Positions 34,776 through 46,837 of a stretch of 64,000 nt of DNA are shown here, one piece after another. The translations under genes were made by a program, and so were the position numbers. A model generated the notes under the pieces. It was given only the letters and a program-made list of their open reading frames with translations. It had not been told where the DNA came from and did no database searches. The stretch is from Limnoperna fortunei (lineage: Eukaryota; Mollusca; Bivalvia; Mytilida; Modiolidae): assembly GCA_944474755.1 (NCBI GenBank), contig OX104124.1:23472452-23536451 (forward strand), given 5' to 3'. Every line of letters starts with the position of its first letter. The stretch's first letter is position 1.

Positions 34776-37162
34776 ATGTCCGTGAGGCCTACTGGCATGT
34801 GAAATTAGATGAACAATCAAGTGAACTTACCACTATGATCACACCTTTTGGTCGCTATAGATGGGCCAGGCTTCCGTTTGGTTTAAAAGTATCCAGTGAG
34901 ATATTTCAGAGAAAGCTATCAGAAGCTCTAGGTGATCTAGAAGGCGTATTTACTATCGCAGATGATATCATTATCGCCGGATGTGGAAAATCCGACCAAG
35001 AAGCAAAACGCGATAATGAACGCAAACTTGAGAACTTATTCAAGAGATGTAGTGAAAGAAACATCGTTTTAAATGAAGACAAGAAAGAAGTTGGACTGAC
35101 GGAAATAACTTTTCATGGTCATCTTATTACTTGTGATGGAATTCGTGCTGACAATGCTAAAATAAAAGCAATTAAAGAAATGCCAAGTCCGACCGATGTA
35201 CCTAGTGTTAAAAGATTGTGTGGTATGGTACAATACATGTCACGATTTATGCCCGATCTTGCGAATGTTATGGATCCGATTCGTATACTAACACGCAAAA
35301 ATGAACCATGGAATTGGTCCGCTGAATGCGAAAACTCTTTTCAGCGTATAAAGAAAATGCTAACTGAAGCACCTATATTGGCTTACTTTGATGTCAAAAA
35401 GGATGTTGTACTACAAGTTGACAGTAGTAAATGTGGTTTAGGCGCCGTTCTTCTGCAAGACGGTAAACCAATTGAATTTGCGTCCAGAGCCCTGAAACCA
35501 GCCGAGCGAAACTGGGCCCAAATTGAAAAAGAAGCTTTATCTATGTTATACGGTCTTGAACGATTCGACCAGTATACATATGGAAGAAAGGTGATTGTAC
35601 AAAACGACCACAAGCCATTAGCGTCAATACTTAGCAAGCCACTAAGTCGTGCGCCAAAGAGACTACAGGACATTATGATGAAGCTATTCCGATACGATGT
35701 AGAATTTAGATTTGTGAAAGGAGTGAATCTTGTAATCGCAGATACACTAAGCCGAGCGTATCTGGAAACAGACTCTTCAACCGAGACTGAACGTCCTCGG
35801 ATTATGAAAGTAAATTCTTTTGAAGACATACCCGATGCACGAATACAAGAAGTGAGAGATGCTATTGCCGTAGACTCTGATATGCAAATACTTATGGAAA
35901 TAATAAGAAATGGTTGGCCAGAAGATAGAGACAATGTTCCATATAGTATACTTCCATATTTCGAATACCGTGATGAACTCAGTATCAGCGATGATATCAT
36001 TGTTAAAGGAGAAGCAATACTAATTCCAAAGTCACTACGAACAGACATGAAAACACGTCTGCATTGTGCTCATCTCGGATATGATTCCATGATGCGTCGT
36101 GCTCGAGGAACAATATTTTGGCCGGGTATAGCCAATGAAATAAAACACATGGCGGAAGTGTGTGAAATTTGCCAAGAAACAAAACAGAAACAACAGCGTG
36201 AACCTCTTATCCAGCATAACGATGGAAACACTCCATGGAATAAAGTTGGTATGGATTTGTTTGAAATAAGTGGACGACAATACTTGGTAGTCATCGATTA
36301 TTACTCAAATTTTATAGAAGTCGACCTGTTAACTTCGACGAAATCAAGCAATGTAATAGCGATACTAAGGAAACAATTTTCCAGATTTGGAATACCAACA
36401 TGTATTGTGTCTGACAATGGTCCTCAATTCAAATCAGATGAATTTAAGAACTTTACCGACAAATGGAGAATTAATCACATTACTTCGTCGCCCAATCATC
36501 CTCAAGGAAACGGTAAAGCTGAATCAGCCGTTAAGATCATTAAAACTATGATTAAAAAAACCTTGAAAGATGGACGAGATCAATATGAGGCATTATTGGA
36601 ACTACGAAATACTCCGCGTCAGGACACAGGTTTAAGTCCAAATGAGATGATGTTTGGAAGGAAAACACGATCTCTGATTCCGACAACCATCCGATCAATC
36701 TCCAAGCCGAACTATTTGCGATCAAACAGAAAGAAAACTGTGCAAAAGTCATATGACAAACGTGCAAGACAATTACCATCATTAAATAGAGGAGATTCTG
36801 TATATTTTGAACATATGAAAGGAAACGACTGGGTATTAGGAAAAGTCCGTGAAAAACTAAGTGAACGTGCTTATGTCGTACAAAGTCAAGAAGGTGTTGA
36901 ATATAGACGAAATCGTGCACACATCAGACCAACTAAAGTAAATGTTCAAGTGCGTGATATATCACCTGATCGCCAAATAATGGATATTGAAGACAATATT
37001 AAACCGTTACATGTCGCATCAAATAAACAATCTGTTCAGAATGAATCCTCGAAGTCCGATGCTAAAATAATTGATGAACCAGCAGTGAAACAGCAAAATG
37101 ATCCGACCAGACCACAGCGTGAGAGGCGAGCTCCGGCGTACTTGAAAGACTTTGTCCGATAA
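34772..37162 (+). CDS. RT, RNase H and integrase of the Gypsy element (frame-shifted remainder)
   Basis: This frame continues the polyprotein one base out of phase with the Gag frame. It is open from 34772 and has no ATG at its start; the codon at 34799 is GTG. Visible in order: RT (TPFGRYRWARLPFGL, catalytic IADD in FTIADDIIIAG); RNase H (VVLQVDSSKCGLGAVLL, then EKEALSMLYGLERF); integrase zinc region (HCAHLGYDSMM...CEICQ); the integrase D,D,E core (MDLFEISG, SDNGPQFKS, NPQG-like NHPQGNGKAES); and a basic C-terminal tail ending PERRAPAYLKD-like (RERRAPAYLKDFVR). The break is a net one-base change inside RT. It is not at a gag/pol boundary and has no slippery heptamer, so mutation or assembly error is likelier than programmed frameshifting. 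Confidence 0.92.
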   Translation: MNVREAYWHVKLDEQSSELTTMITPFGRYRWARLPFGLKVSSEIFQRKLSEALGDLEGVFTIADDIIIAGCGKSDQEAKRDNERKLENLFKRCSERNIVLNEDKKEVGLTEITFHGHLITCDGIRADNAKIKAIKEMPSPTDVPSVKRLCGMVQYMSRFMPDLANVMDPIRILTRKNEPWNWSAECENSFQRIKKMLTEAPILAYFDVKKDVVLQVDSSKCGLGAVLLQDGKPIEFASRALKPAERNWAQIEKEALSMLYGLERFDQYTYGRKVIVQNDHKPLASILSKPLSRAPKRLQDIMMKLFRYDVEFRFVKGVNLVIADTLSRAYLETDSSTETERPRIMKVNSFEDIPDARIQEVRDAIAVDSDMQILMEIIRNGWPEDRDNVPYSILPYFEYRDELSISDDIIVKGEAILIPKSLRTDMKTRLHCAHLGYDSMMRRARGTIFWPGIANEIKHMAEVCEICQETKQKQQREPLIQHNDGNTPWNKVGMDLFEISGRQYLVVIDYYSNFIEVDLLTSTKSSNVIAILRKQFSRFGIPTCIVSDNGPQFKSDEFKNFTDKWRINHITSSPNHPQGNGKAESAVKIIKTMIKKTLKDGRDQYEALLELRNTPRQDTGLSPNEMMFGRKTRSLIPTTIRSISKPNYLRSNRKKTVQKSYDKRARQLPSLNRGDSVYFEHMKGNDWVLGKVREKLSERAYVVQSQEGVEYRRNRAHIRPTKVNVQVRDISPDRQIMDIEDNIKPLHVASNKQSVQNESSKSDAKIIDEPAVKQQNDPTRPQRERRAPAYLKDFVR

Positions 37163-37330
37163 TTTTTTAAAATTTTGATTGATAGACATTCTAGTCGTTA
37201 TTAGGTCTAGTCAAGTTAGTTTAGTTTAAATATAATTGCTATCAGTGACAGTAATCGATTTTTTTAAAAAGAAATCTGATCTGATAATTAAATTTGAAAA
37301 TTTGTATTAAATGAAACGATTTCATTTTCT

Positions 37331-37343
37331 AAAGAAAGGGGGA
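37331..37343 (+). other. polypurine tract
   Basis: AAAGAAAGGGGGA immediately precedes the 3' LTR, as expected for the plus-strand primer. Confidence 0.9.
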
Positions 37344-37556
37344 TGTTGATAAATTGATAATTCGTTTGTTTCTTAATTCCTATATTTATATAAACAATCA
37401 CATGGCTAATTATCTATTTGATGTATTTGTAAACCGGATGCAATCATGTAATGTTTTGTAATAAGATATGTTTTTTGTTCTAAGTAATACACATGGTAGC
37501 GAGATGTTGTTGTTATGATATCACCTTAACCAACAAAGAAGAACCTACAAATAACA
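37344..37556 (+). repeat. 3' LTR
   Basis: 213 bp; identical to the 5' LTR except for one base near its start. Followed by the target duplication AAAGG. Confidence 0.96.
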
Positions 37557-37561
37557 AAAGG

Positions 37562-39668
37562 TGGGTGCTTCACCGATCCCTCAAATTATAGAGGCATTGC
37601 TCTCTCTAGTTGCCTAGGAAAGTTTTTTTCCAGAGTTCTATACAATAGGCTTGATAAATACTTAGAAAATAACAATATTATTTGCCCCGAACAAATCGGC
37701 TTCAAAAAAGGATGTAGGACAAGTGACCATATTTTTACATTAAAATCAATTATTGATAAAGCCTTTAAATCCTTTAAAAGTATATATGCTTGTTTTATTG
37801 ACTTTAAAAAAGCTTTTGATACTATAAACAGAAAAGCTTTATTTTATAAATTGTTCACTTATAATATTAAAGGACCCTTTCTAGATATCTTGAAATCAAT
37901 GTACAAAGAAGTTTTATTTTCTGTTAAGGTTTCAGATGGGATAACTGACTCTTTCTTATCACAAGTAGGAGTAAAACAAGGTTGCATTTTAAGCCCTGCA
38001 CTTTTTTCATTATATTTAAATGATTTATCTAAACTTTTTAAATCAGATTGTCAGCCAGTAGATATAAATAATACTCAAATATCATGTTTGATGTATGCTG
38101 ATGATCTAGTATTAGTATCAGAATCTGCTGATGGACTTCAAAATTGTCTTGATAAGCTAGATGGATATTGTGAAAAATGGAATCTAACTGTTAATCTGAA
38201 CAAAACCAAAATAATGGTCTTTAATAAATCTGGTAGAAAAATATGTAATAACACTTTTACCTTCAGAAATATAGCCATTGAACAATGCATGGAATACAAA
38301 TATTTAGGAATAATCTTCAAACTTTCAGGGGTATTTTCTGAAGCAATCAATCTTTTATGCAAAAAGGCTTCAAAAGCAATATTTTGCATTAAAAAGATGT
38401 TGATCTCTGACAAAATAAATGTTTCTGCACATTTAAAATTATTTGAGTCATGTGTCTCACCTATACTTCTTTACTGTAGTGAATTATGGTGCTTAAATAT
38501 TATCAAAACAGATAAAAGTCTAGAATCAAAATACTTGTCAATGCAGGCAGTCAAAGTTCAAATAAAATTTGCTAAATATCTTCTTGGTGTAAATAAAGCA
38601 GCTGTAAATTCGGCTGTTCTTTCAGAACTAGGCATGTTCCCTATTAGTATACAAGCTTTAAAATCTTCAGTTGGGTTCTGGCTACATATTCTAAACTCAA
38701 ACGAAAAACTACTGTGTGAAGCATACAAATCAAGCTCACAGTTAACTGATGGGTTTCAAAATAAGATTAAACTTTTATTAAATAAACTGAATTTTTCTCA
38801 TGTTTGGGAAAATCAGGGCACCTTTTCCAAGAAAAGATTACTCAAAGCAATCCAAATGAAATTAAATGAAAATTTCAACCATTTCTGGAAAGAATCCATT
38901 TATAAGGATGAAGCATCAAAACATGGAAACAAATTAAGAACTTACCGTCAAATAAAAACTGATTTTAAAACAGAAAAATATTTATTATTTAATTTTAACA
39001 AGGCTAATACAAATATCTACTCAAAACTTCGAATAAGCAATAGTAAATTAGCTATTGAAACTGGTAGATTCAATAAAACAAAGTTAGAAAATAGAATATG
39101 CCCCTTACGCCAAATGGAAATTGAAGATGAATTCCACTTTGTCATAATATGTTCTCATTTATCCTATACAGAATGTCTTTGTTTAATGAAATAAGCTCCA
39201 TAGTCCCCTCTTTTAAGAACATGAACTCCCAATGTAAATTTAATTACATATTTACCTGTAATGAATACGACATTTGTCAAGTTATTATAAATGGAATTAG
39301 TATAATGTACAATAAGAGATGTGAACTAGCAAAGCAATCTTAGATACCAATTTCAAATTTATTCAACTATAATGGGGTGCTACGTTCACAATGTCTTTTT
39401 TTTTCTTTTTTTATTTCAACTTTCTTGGTAGGAGGCAAGCAACGAGTAAATGGTAAAATGATCAGTTTATTTTAAGATAATACTATCATCACGTGATCAT
39501 AATCTATCTATATGTGAACTTTTTTTTTTATAATTGTATGTCTTATTAATGTAACATTGCCATGGTCTTGCGATATGTTATATATGTACTTGTATATAAG
39601 TTTTGGTGACAATCCAATTGTTTGGATTTTATTCCAATAAAATTTCTGATTCTGATTCTGATTCTGAT
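37562..39668 (+). pseudogene. LINE reverse transcriptase, 3' piece with 3' UTR
   Basis: The frame is open from 37563 to 39194 and joins in phase with the piece ending at 32869 once the Gypsy element and one AAAGG copy are removed. Motifs: DPSNYRGIALSSCLGKFFSR, QIGFKKGCRTSDH, CFIDFKKAFDTIN, VKQGCILSPALFSLYLNDL and catalytic YADD in MYADDLVLVS. A degenerate zinc region (ICPLRQMEIEDEFHF, second Cys replaced by Arg) is near the end. A frameshift near 39170 moves the last ~60 residues to the frame ending at 39343. The 3' UTR ends in ATTTTATTCCAATAAAATTT and TTCTGA repeats (39642-39668). Non-LTR element of the Jockey/CR1/I broad group; clade not assigned. Confidence 0.88.
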
Positions 39669-39676
39669 TCCGGCAC

Positions 39677-41319
39677 AGAGAACATAACTGGTTCCCAGAT
39701 ATAACCTCTGCCACACGTCATCCCCCGTTTACTGCGGGACTACATTTGTCATCTGCCGGTGACGTTTGAAAACACAGAATGATGTTTGTAAAATAATAAC
39801 CGAGATCTAATTTATTTTTATATAGTCTATTTAAATACACTTTTGTTTTACATTAAAATTACTGCGTTTAGTACGCGAAGCCTATCCTCCTTGAGAGATA
39901 TCTCTCATGGCGTCAACCAATGTATAGCAGAGGTGATTGTGGTTGACGTAGGATACCCAGAATCCTTTGCGTGGAGATTGGTTTTGCTTATGGAGAATAC
40001 AATGGACCAATGGCCTTTCTATGTTATTTTCCATACGGGGTACCCCTTTTCGATTATTATTTCGTTGAAAGACAAAGTTAATTTAATGTTAAATTAAGAG
40101 AGATTATTTATGTTAAAGAATAGGGGGTTTATTTGGTGTTATTAAAAATATAGGTTCGCATTGCTTTTCTGGCTGAAAAATGAAGGTCAAAAAGGGGGAG
40201 TCTCATTTTTTTCCTCGAGGTGCCCCTACATATTCGAAATTTGATTTCTTCCTCCTAAATGTGTATAAAACTCCTTTTTTGTGTATTTTCATACCAAAGA
40301 TTGCATTTCTTTCCAAAATATATTTACTTTAACAATCATTATTGACCAATCGCGTTTAACCTGACAGTTTTTTCACGCTTTACTTTGTGCTCATAAAATG
40401 GCCGCGCCCATACCGTTATGCAATAGTACATTGATACCTATAGAGATATTAAATGGATGCAGAATTAAGCAAATTGCATACCTTTAGTACTGTTGATTCA
40501 ATTACAAAACTTGTATGTAGTTGGGCAAATACATCGATGTTCCTTTATGCTTTAAGTGCCGTTTTTTAAAGGCCACCCCTAGAAAAAAAGGCGCGTTTTT
40601 GCAAGTAGTTTTTTTCTCCTCAGTTTGTGCTGCGCTTCAAAATTGATGTTTTTTATCTTTACTGTTGGTGTTTTTCACATAGCATGTGTAGATGCCTATG
40701 TTCGACGATTGTTCTATCTTAAATTTTCATTCAGGGTCCACAATTGAACGAACGAAATGCGGTCTAAATGATCTTCCGAAAATTAACGGTTGTTGAAACA
40801 GACTATAACTTGTTCAAAACTGACCTAAATTTTATAGTACAACATTATGGTTGAATGCTGGACCTTACTTCGGTGATTTGTAAACAGCGTTTCGAAATCG
40901 TTTAACATTTGTGAAATTATCGCCCATTATTATAACACAACCAGAAAGTCAGATTAGGGCCGAAAAAACGTAAAGATCATAGCTCTTTTATAATTGTCAA
41001 AAGTTCAATTTGAATCACTGAATTAGACTAAATTTGCTGTTTTATGCGTCCTGTAACATACCAACTCCAAATGTAGTGTACACATTGACCACGAGCCTTT
41101 CAGTCATTGTTTTATCATTCCCACCCCTAACGTTGCATTGAAAATAGCATGTTTCATGAAATAGACTATAACTAATTAAAACGTGAATATAAACAATGAA
41201 TTTTGTAATAATCTATGATTTTATGCAGAATTTATGCGCTTAAAGTAAAATTTGCCGAATTCAAATGTCAAAAGAAACATGTATAGAATACAATATGCAA
41301 TAGTACATTGATACCTGGA
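39677..41319. other. interior of the outer inverted-repeat unit, no gene
   Basis: Runs from the LINE target duplication to the right terminus. The ORF at 39843-40097 has no recognisable domain. No transposase-like motif seen. Confidence 0.5.
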
Positions 41320-41404
41320 GAGCTCTCTGACGTCCCTCGCAAAAAAAAGCGTTGGACGGCAGAGGATTCTCGGACTAGTTCCCTGTGAAATGCATAGCAG
41401 GGCC

Positions 41405-44400
41405 ATGTTTTTGTAGGAAATTAGTGTTCCTTAAATTTGTAGATATCGACATTCGGAACTTGGGGTTATCTACAAAAATTCTGGCAAAACTTTTATCAGA
41501 CCAAATGTGGAGGAATGCTCAGAGCTGGACTACTTTCTACTTAAAATTTTAAAGTCTAATGATCCTGGAAAAGAATTATGAAGGATATCGTCAGCAATAC
41601 ATCGGACCATTACCCGATCCAAATAGAAATTGAACATTTTACAAATAGAGACAAACCAACCAAACCCAATCAAAAGTCAAACTTCTTATCAATTAAATGG
41701 GATAAAGTTGACAAAGATCTGTATGAGGCTATGGTAAACAAGCACCTAGATTTGTTACTCAGCAAACCCCTTGAGACAATTAAGGATGCTGATGGGATGC
41801 TACATGAATTACATGATATGCTTAAAGAATCTGCCAACAGTTGCAGAAAAAGGAACAAATTTTTGTATCCAGACCAAAACTAAAGGTATGGACACTAGCA
41901 ATCAAAAAAGCATTGAACGAAATGAGGCATTACTACATCATATGGGTAAAGAATGGCCAGTCACGACAACCAGATGACACTTACTATAAGAACAGGATCA
42001 AATCAAAGAAGGAGTTTAGGCGACAGGTTCTAATTGAGTAGGCTATGGTCAGGGACCAGGAAAAGCAGATAATAATAAAACCAGAACTAAAGATCCAAGG
42101 TTATTTCTAGTCATTGAGGGATTTCGGCAACATTTCAGTTCTGTAGCGATGTCAAACGAATCGACCTACATTGGGGATCAACAATACCACCATAATGTCA
42201 ATAATGAAATTAAAATGATTGAAGAGCTAATTCAAAACAAGCATGTTCCACCAGCTTCAAATGAAGAACTACAAGAAGCAATAAAATTGATCAACAGAGG
42301 GAAATCCGCTGATATATATGGAATCACCATAGAACATATCCATAATGGAGGGCACAAGCTACAAAACTTTCTTTTGATATTAATTAACTTAATTATTAAA
42401 TTGGGACCAATACCAAATGTACTTAAAGTAGGAATCTTAACTCCATTATATAAAAATAAAGGGGATAAAAACCAGTCTACAAATTATAGAGGACTAACAG
42501 TACTTCCAGTTATAAATAAGATCATAGAAGCTATACTGAGAGTCAGGATCCAACCATATGTTCTTGAAACCCAAAACCCGACCCAAAAGGGCTTTACTAG
42601 AAACTCGTCACCAATCAACGCAGCTTTGTCAGTGGAAGAGTTCTATAGAGAGTCCAAGGATAATAACCAAGAGTATGAGTTAATTGGTACTCCTTGATGC
42701 AAAAGCGGCATTTGATGTTGTCATCCCTAATCATCTTTTAAGACGTTTATTCCATGCTGGGGTAGACGATCTACATTGGGCCGTAATTCAGAGTATGCAT
42801 ACCAATGCCAGCAGTGCCATAAAATTGAGTGGAGAGATTTCCAAAACATTTGAGGTGGGACAAGGAGTCACACAAGGTGGCATTTTGAGTATTGACTTAT
42901 ATAAACTATATGTAAATCCACTATTGGATTGACTTGAACACTCAGCGAATGGATGTAAAATTGGAAACGTACTGTGTAACGCAACAGTCTGTGCAGACGA
43001 TGTTGCCCTATTAGGAACCACCCCAACTGAGATGCAAATCCAAATCAACATGTCAAACGATTTTGCAATGATGGAGGGTTACAAACTACAGCCACAAAAG
43101 AGTGTATCCATCAACATTAAACCAAAAGCTACCAAGCAACCAGCAAAGGCCCACCAATACACATTGAATGCAGAACCAATGCCGATGGTAGAAAAGGCCA
43201 CTCACCTCGGAATCATCAGACCAAGTAACCTAGCTCAAAATGTTGAGGTTAATGTACAAGAAAATATCAAGAAAGCGCGCAGAAGTGCATACGCTTTATT
43301 TGGTAGTGGATTCCATGGCGAAAATGGGCTAGATCCTGAGACAACAATACACCTTTATAAGACCTACATCATCCCGGTACTCCTGTATGGTATGGAACTA
43401 ATTACTCCTAGGACAAAAAATCTTGATAACCTAGAACGTTTCCAGAATAAAATGCTGAAACAACTCCTTTCTTTTCCAACAAATACCCCAGACCCGTCAA
43501 TTTACGTTCTTACCGGATTATTACCAGTGGAGGCACAAATCCATATTAAAACTATGACTTTTTACCATAATATATGTGAACAGGGTGAAAACAGCCTAGA
43601 GAAAAGATTAGCCAGAAGGCAGTTGGAGGTTAAGCCAATGAGCAGTCAAAGCTGGTTTATAGACGTACAAAAACTAATCCTGAAATATGACCTGGCAATG
43701 CAAGGGAATGGTTAGATGATGGAAAGAAAAAATCTGTTCGAATCTTTCAATTGAAAAGAGGGATACACAACTTTTGGACTGCACAAATCATAATCAAAAC
43801 CTCACTCTACACAAGCCTTCGTTATCTCAATGCCCAAAACTTCAAACCTGGAGAAATGCATGAACTATTGAAACACAGATGTCATCTAGCAGGGGACCTT
43901 GTTATAATACCAACCAAACTAAGGCTGTTAACAGGAACTTATATTCTACAGCCACTTCGCTACAAAATCTTCGGAGAAGGTGCTAAAGACCTCTGTGGTG
44001 CATGTAAATCAAAGGTAGAAACAACAGAACACCTACTAATTGAATGCCCAGCATGAGATGAATATAGACAGAATTCCTTGAACTACATCAGAAATATGTG
44101 GAACAGTAACAGTAATATAGAGTGGGACGAGCTGGACACAGAAAATACAACACGGGTTTCACTGGATATCACTAAACTCAAATCAAAGAATACTCCAGAT
44201 GAAGTTATAACCCAAATTGAGTACCACGCTAGGAGGATGATTTACCGGATTCACACTGCCAGGAGTAGGGTGATCCTAAAGAAGTAGCAACAACTACCAT
44301 GGCACTGAGAGGGGGGTAGGGTTGGAACTGTGGGGCAGCCAATCAACGCTGTTGTGCTCATAATTTTTCAATATGCTATCAATTTTTCGTCTGCCAATTG

Positions 44401-45125
44401 ATTCTTACGAGACAATAATATTTAGACATTCTGCGTCTAGAGACTAGAGTTAGAAGCAGTCGACAGTGGGACCTTCCACGACGTGCTAGCCCAGTCCAGA
44501 TAACATCAATAAGCATAAGATTACGACTCTGTTCCTGCCCGAATCGATCATTCGTTTTAGATTTTATAGAACCCAACTTTTTACATCACTGCCAAATATA
44601 ACAATTTTATCACATCTAGTTCTTATAACAGTGCTAATTAGAGACCATTCGAAGTGCGAAATTCTAGATTTTAATAGTACTATTAACTTTTATTGCAACG
44701 CAACACATAAACAAGCCAAAGAGCCAAATTTTAGATTTTAATGACACTAAATTTTAGAACAAGGTAGCATATAGGCATTATTAGCTATTATTATACTGCT
44801 ACAGAGTCAGATTGTGGTGTGAAGGGTTTTTAGATCTTTTAACCAGTCTTATAGACCAACAAGTTTTTAGACTTTTAACTGCTAATTGAGAAACTTTTAT
44901 TTATACGAAGCCTGAGCCCAATGTATATAACCCTAAAGTATACCGATATGTACATACAAGCCAAATTGATAACTAACATTGCATGCCAGTGATCCAATCG
45001 GATCCGTACTTAATTAAATGGTAATGGTGTTATATTGGAGGTGAAGGATTGTTTAACATTCAACTACACCGTTAGATCGTTGTCCTGGACAGGATGTAAA
45101 GATACACAAGAAGAAGAAGAAGACA
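41405..45125 (+). mobile_element. decayed LINE, 5' truncated, with (AAG)n tail
   Basis: The element starts inside the endonuclease domain, contains RT and a C-terminal zinc region in several frames, and ends in a ~840-bp 3' UTR that finishes with CACAAGAAGAAGAAGAAGAC. It begins just after the right flank of the outer unit. Its RT sequence differs clearly from those at 37562 and 55781, so it belongs to another LINE family. Confidence 0.78.
41472..44287 (+). pseudogene. LINE ORF2 relic (endonuclease end, RT, zinc region)
   Basis: 41578-41883 carries SDHYPIQIE, the conserved end of an exonuclease-endonuclease-phosphatase domain. 42149-42697 carries the RT N-terminus: INRGKSADIYGITIEHI, ILTPLYKNKG, NYRGLTVLPVINKI and QKGFTRNSSPINAAL. 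42684-43715 carries LLDAKAAFDVV, GVTQGGILSIDLYKLYVN, catalytic CADD (VCADDVALLG) and the thumb region. 43751-44287 carries CGACKSKVETTEHLLIEC, a CCHC-type C-terminal knuckle. Disruptions: frameshifts near 41880 and 42690, an in-frame TGA at 42930, a break near 43716, TGA at 44054. Confidence 0.82.
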
Positions 45126-45399
45126 TAGATATATAAGTCAAATATATTCCCAGTGTTTTAACATGTTTAAAAAGGCTATATTCAATTGAAAATTCAATTA
45201 AGGGTGATCTAGATGAAGGACAAAATGTGACTAACAATATAGGTATTGAGAAAAATCAACACACCTCTCCTAAGAGAATATTATAAACCACTGAGACACT
45301 GATAATGAACGGCCACCAATCAACCATCAATCTATTTGCTCAATCAATTTCTCTGAGCAAGTTCAGTTAACTGATAATCTAGAGGATTTAATATACACT

Positions 45400-45661
45400 C
45401 CTAAATGTAAAAAGGAAACCCAAGAAAAAAGACAATACTGATATAGAAGAGCAATTAGCCGTTTGTAGAGCACGTATCATAATTCTAGAGGAACGAAATA
45501 AGTACTATGAAAGAGCGTTCAAAATTTTACAAAATAATCGAAATTGTGACATAGTCACTACTACTCATAATAAGACCCAGCATACAAATAGTGAATCAAA
45601 TGATATACGTCTACTTATTGAACTAGCGAAGAAACATGAAAACTTTGTAAGTTTGAATTAA
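45400..45661 (+). pseudogene. LINE ORF1 coiled-coil relic
   Basis: One plus frame reads IEEQLAVCRARIIILEERNK, then YYERAFKILQNN and LLIELAKKHENF, a charged heptad-like stretch of the kind seen in LINE ORF1 proteins. The frame ends at TAA near 45659 and has no convincing start. Confidence 0.55.
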
Positions 45662-45684
45662 TGAATATGGAAATTCAACATAAA

Positions 45685-45800
45685 TTACAAATCAAATCAA
45701 ATTTTATTGTCATAAATAAGTATATATAAACAATAAATGAGTACATAGAAAAAAGTATACAGAAGTAGCCATTTTCAATGAATCAAGCAAATAATGAAGT
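45685..45800 (-). mobile_element. inverted LINE 3' end fragment
   Basis: CAAATCAAATTTTATTGTCATA is the inverse of the TATGACAATAAAATTTGAAT end seen at 57512-57532, so this is a 3' tail fragment of that LINE type on the other strand. Confidence 0.6.
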
Positions 45801-46090
45801 CCCATGCCCTCAGTGCATATGACTGATTTATAAAGGAACCAAGCTTTAAAATGCAGGAGATATAAATCTGAAGCACCAATTAGACATAAACTACCTAAAA
45901 AGTGAACTTAACTTTAAAACAATTGAAATAACTGAAGATCTGGTGAAATGCATAGACATCAAACTTTTTCTGGTCTGCCTGCATACAATGCATGCAATCA
46001 TGGAAGCTATAGAATGCAGTACCTGTTACACAATTCACATGAACTTATCAGACACGACTACAAACACCTATACCGCCTATTAGGCCGCAA

Positions 46091-46573
46091 GTGATATTAC
46101 CAGGCGCAACAGGTACAACATTCACATTCTTTGGCTACTCAATTACCACACCTGGAAAATCAATCCGACCTACATCACTGAATATCACCAGCAACATCCA
46201 TATGCCTCATATCATTGTGCCGACTCACTCGCAACTGATATCAGCCACACAGCAGAAGAATGAGGTTAGACCACAGCCAATACAAATAACCCAGAATCGG
46301 CAAACTGTTAACCAGACTCGGCCATCAGTGTCCTATCAAACTAAGTTGACACATTGTATGCCACAGACAACACCAGCTGTTCATAGAACGAACGATGATG
46401 AACCACAATCTACACAAATATCTCAGAATAAAGTAACTGTAAATGTTAATCAGGCTCAACTGTCAGAGCCCCAAACAACTTCAGCCATTTATAGAAAAAA
46501 CGATGACGGATCACAATCAACAAAAATTTCTCAGAATCCATTAGACATTGATCTGACTCAACCACAACCCTAA
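46091..46573 (+). pseudogene. Gln/Thr-rich repeat ORF, probable LINE ORF1 part
   Basis: A 160-residue open frame rich in Q, T, N, P and S. Its second half shows about three degenerate ~45-residue repeats around the pattern PQ(P/S)(I/T)QI(T/S)QN followed by T(V/N)xxxQ and AV(H/Y)R(T/K)ND. There is no known domain. It lies between an ORF1 coiled-coil relic and an RT relic, so it may be the low-complexity end of ORF1. A start at 46091 is not certain. Confidence 0.4.
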
Positions 46574-46837
46574 AAATGTCTCTGATCATACTCTTGTATA
46601 TGCAGATAGAGGCATCATACTAGTGTCAGCAGATGCCAAATGAAGTAGCAAAAGTAATACAAAGACCAAGTGGCCAAAATGTGATAAAACTGCAAAAGAC
46701 CATATTACTACATCACTAGATAATATTGAACATTCCAGTTCTGCAGAGGTGGAAATTGCTAGATTTATGCAACTTTATGGAAACAATCATGAATGCTTCA
46801 ACTAATGACAATAAGTTGTTCTACTATTATTGAGAGT

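Larger units (their letters stand above)
32870..37556 (+). mobile_element. Ty3/Gypsy-type LTR retrotransposon, full length
   Basis: A 4687-bp element with 213-bp LTRs that begin TGTTGATAAAT and end AATAACA, primer binding site, gag, protease, RT, RNase H, integrase, polypurine tract, and a perfect 5-bp target duplication AAAGG (32865-32869 and 37557-37561). The order RNase H then integrase is that of Ty3/Gypsy. No envelope-like ORF. The LTRs differ at one position, so the insertion is young. One frame break inside RT means this copy cannot make an intact polyprotein as read. Confidence 0.96.
32138..41386. mobile_element. inverted-repeat-bounded unit with 9-bp flanking duplication
   Basis: The direct repeat GTTCCCTGT (32138-32146 and 41378-41386) directly abuts inverted termini that begin TAGTCCGAGAATCCTCT. 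Left terminus is 32147-32214. Right terminus is 41320-41377, read inverse: same start, then GCCGTCCAACGC, a T run, GCGAGGGACGTCAGAGAGCTC. The left copy has a 6-bp insertion. Removing the nested LINE leaves a unit of about 2.2 kb that includes the foldback at 32219-32645. A 9-bp duplication is typical of Mutator-like transposons; that link is inference. No transposase was found inside. Confidence 0.72.

Noticed and set aside
35383..36920. Minus-strand ORFs of up to 221 codons inside the Gypsy element
   Set aside because: They are antisense shadows of the RT, RNase H and integrase coding frame.
39843..40097. 84-codon ORF inside the outer inverted-repeat unit, considered as a transposase remnant
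   Set aside because: No DDE-type motif or helix-turn-helix pattern could be seen.
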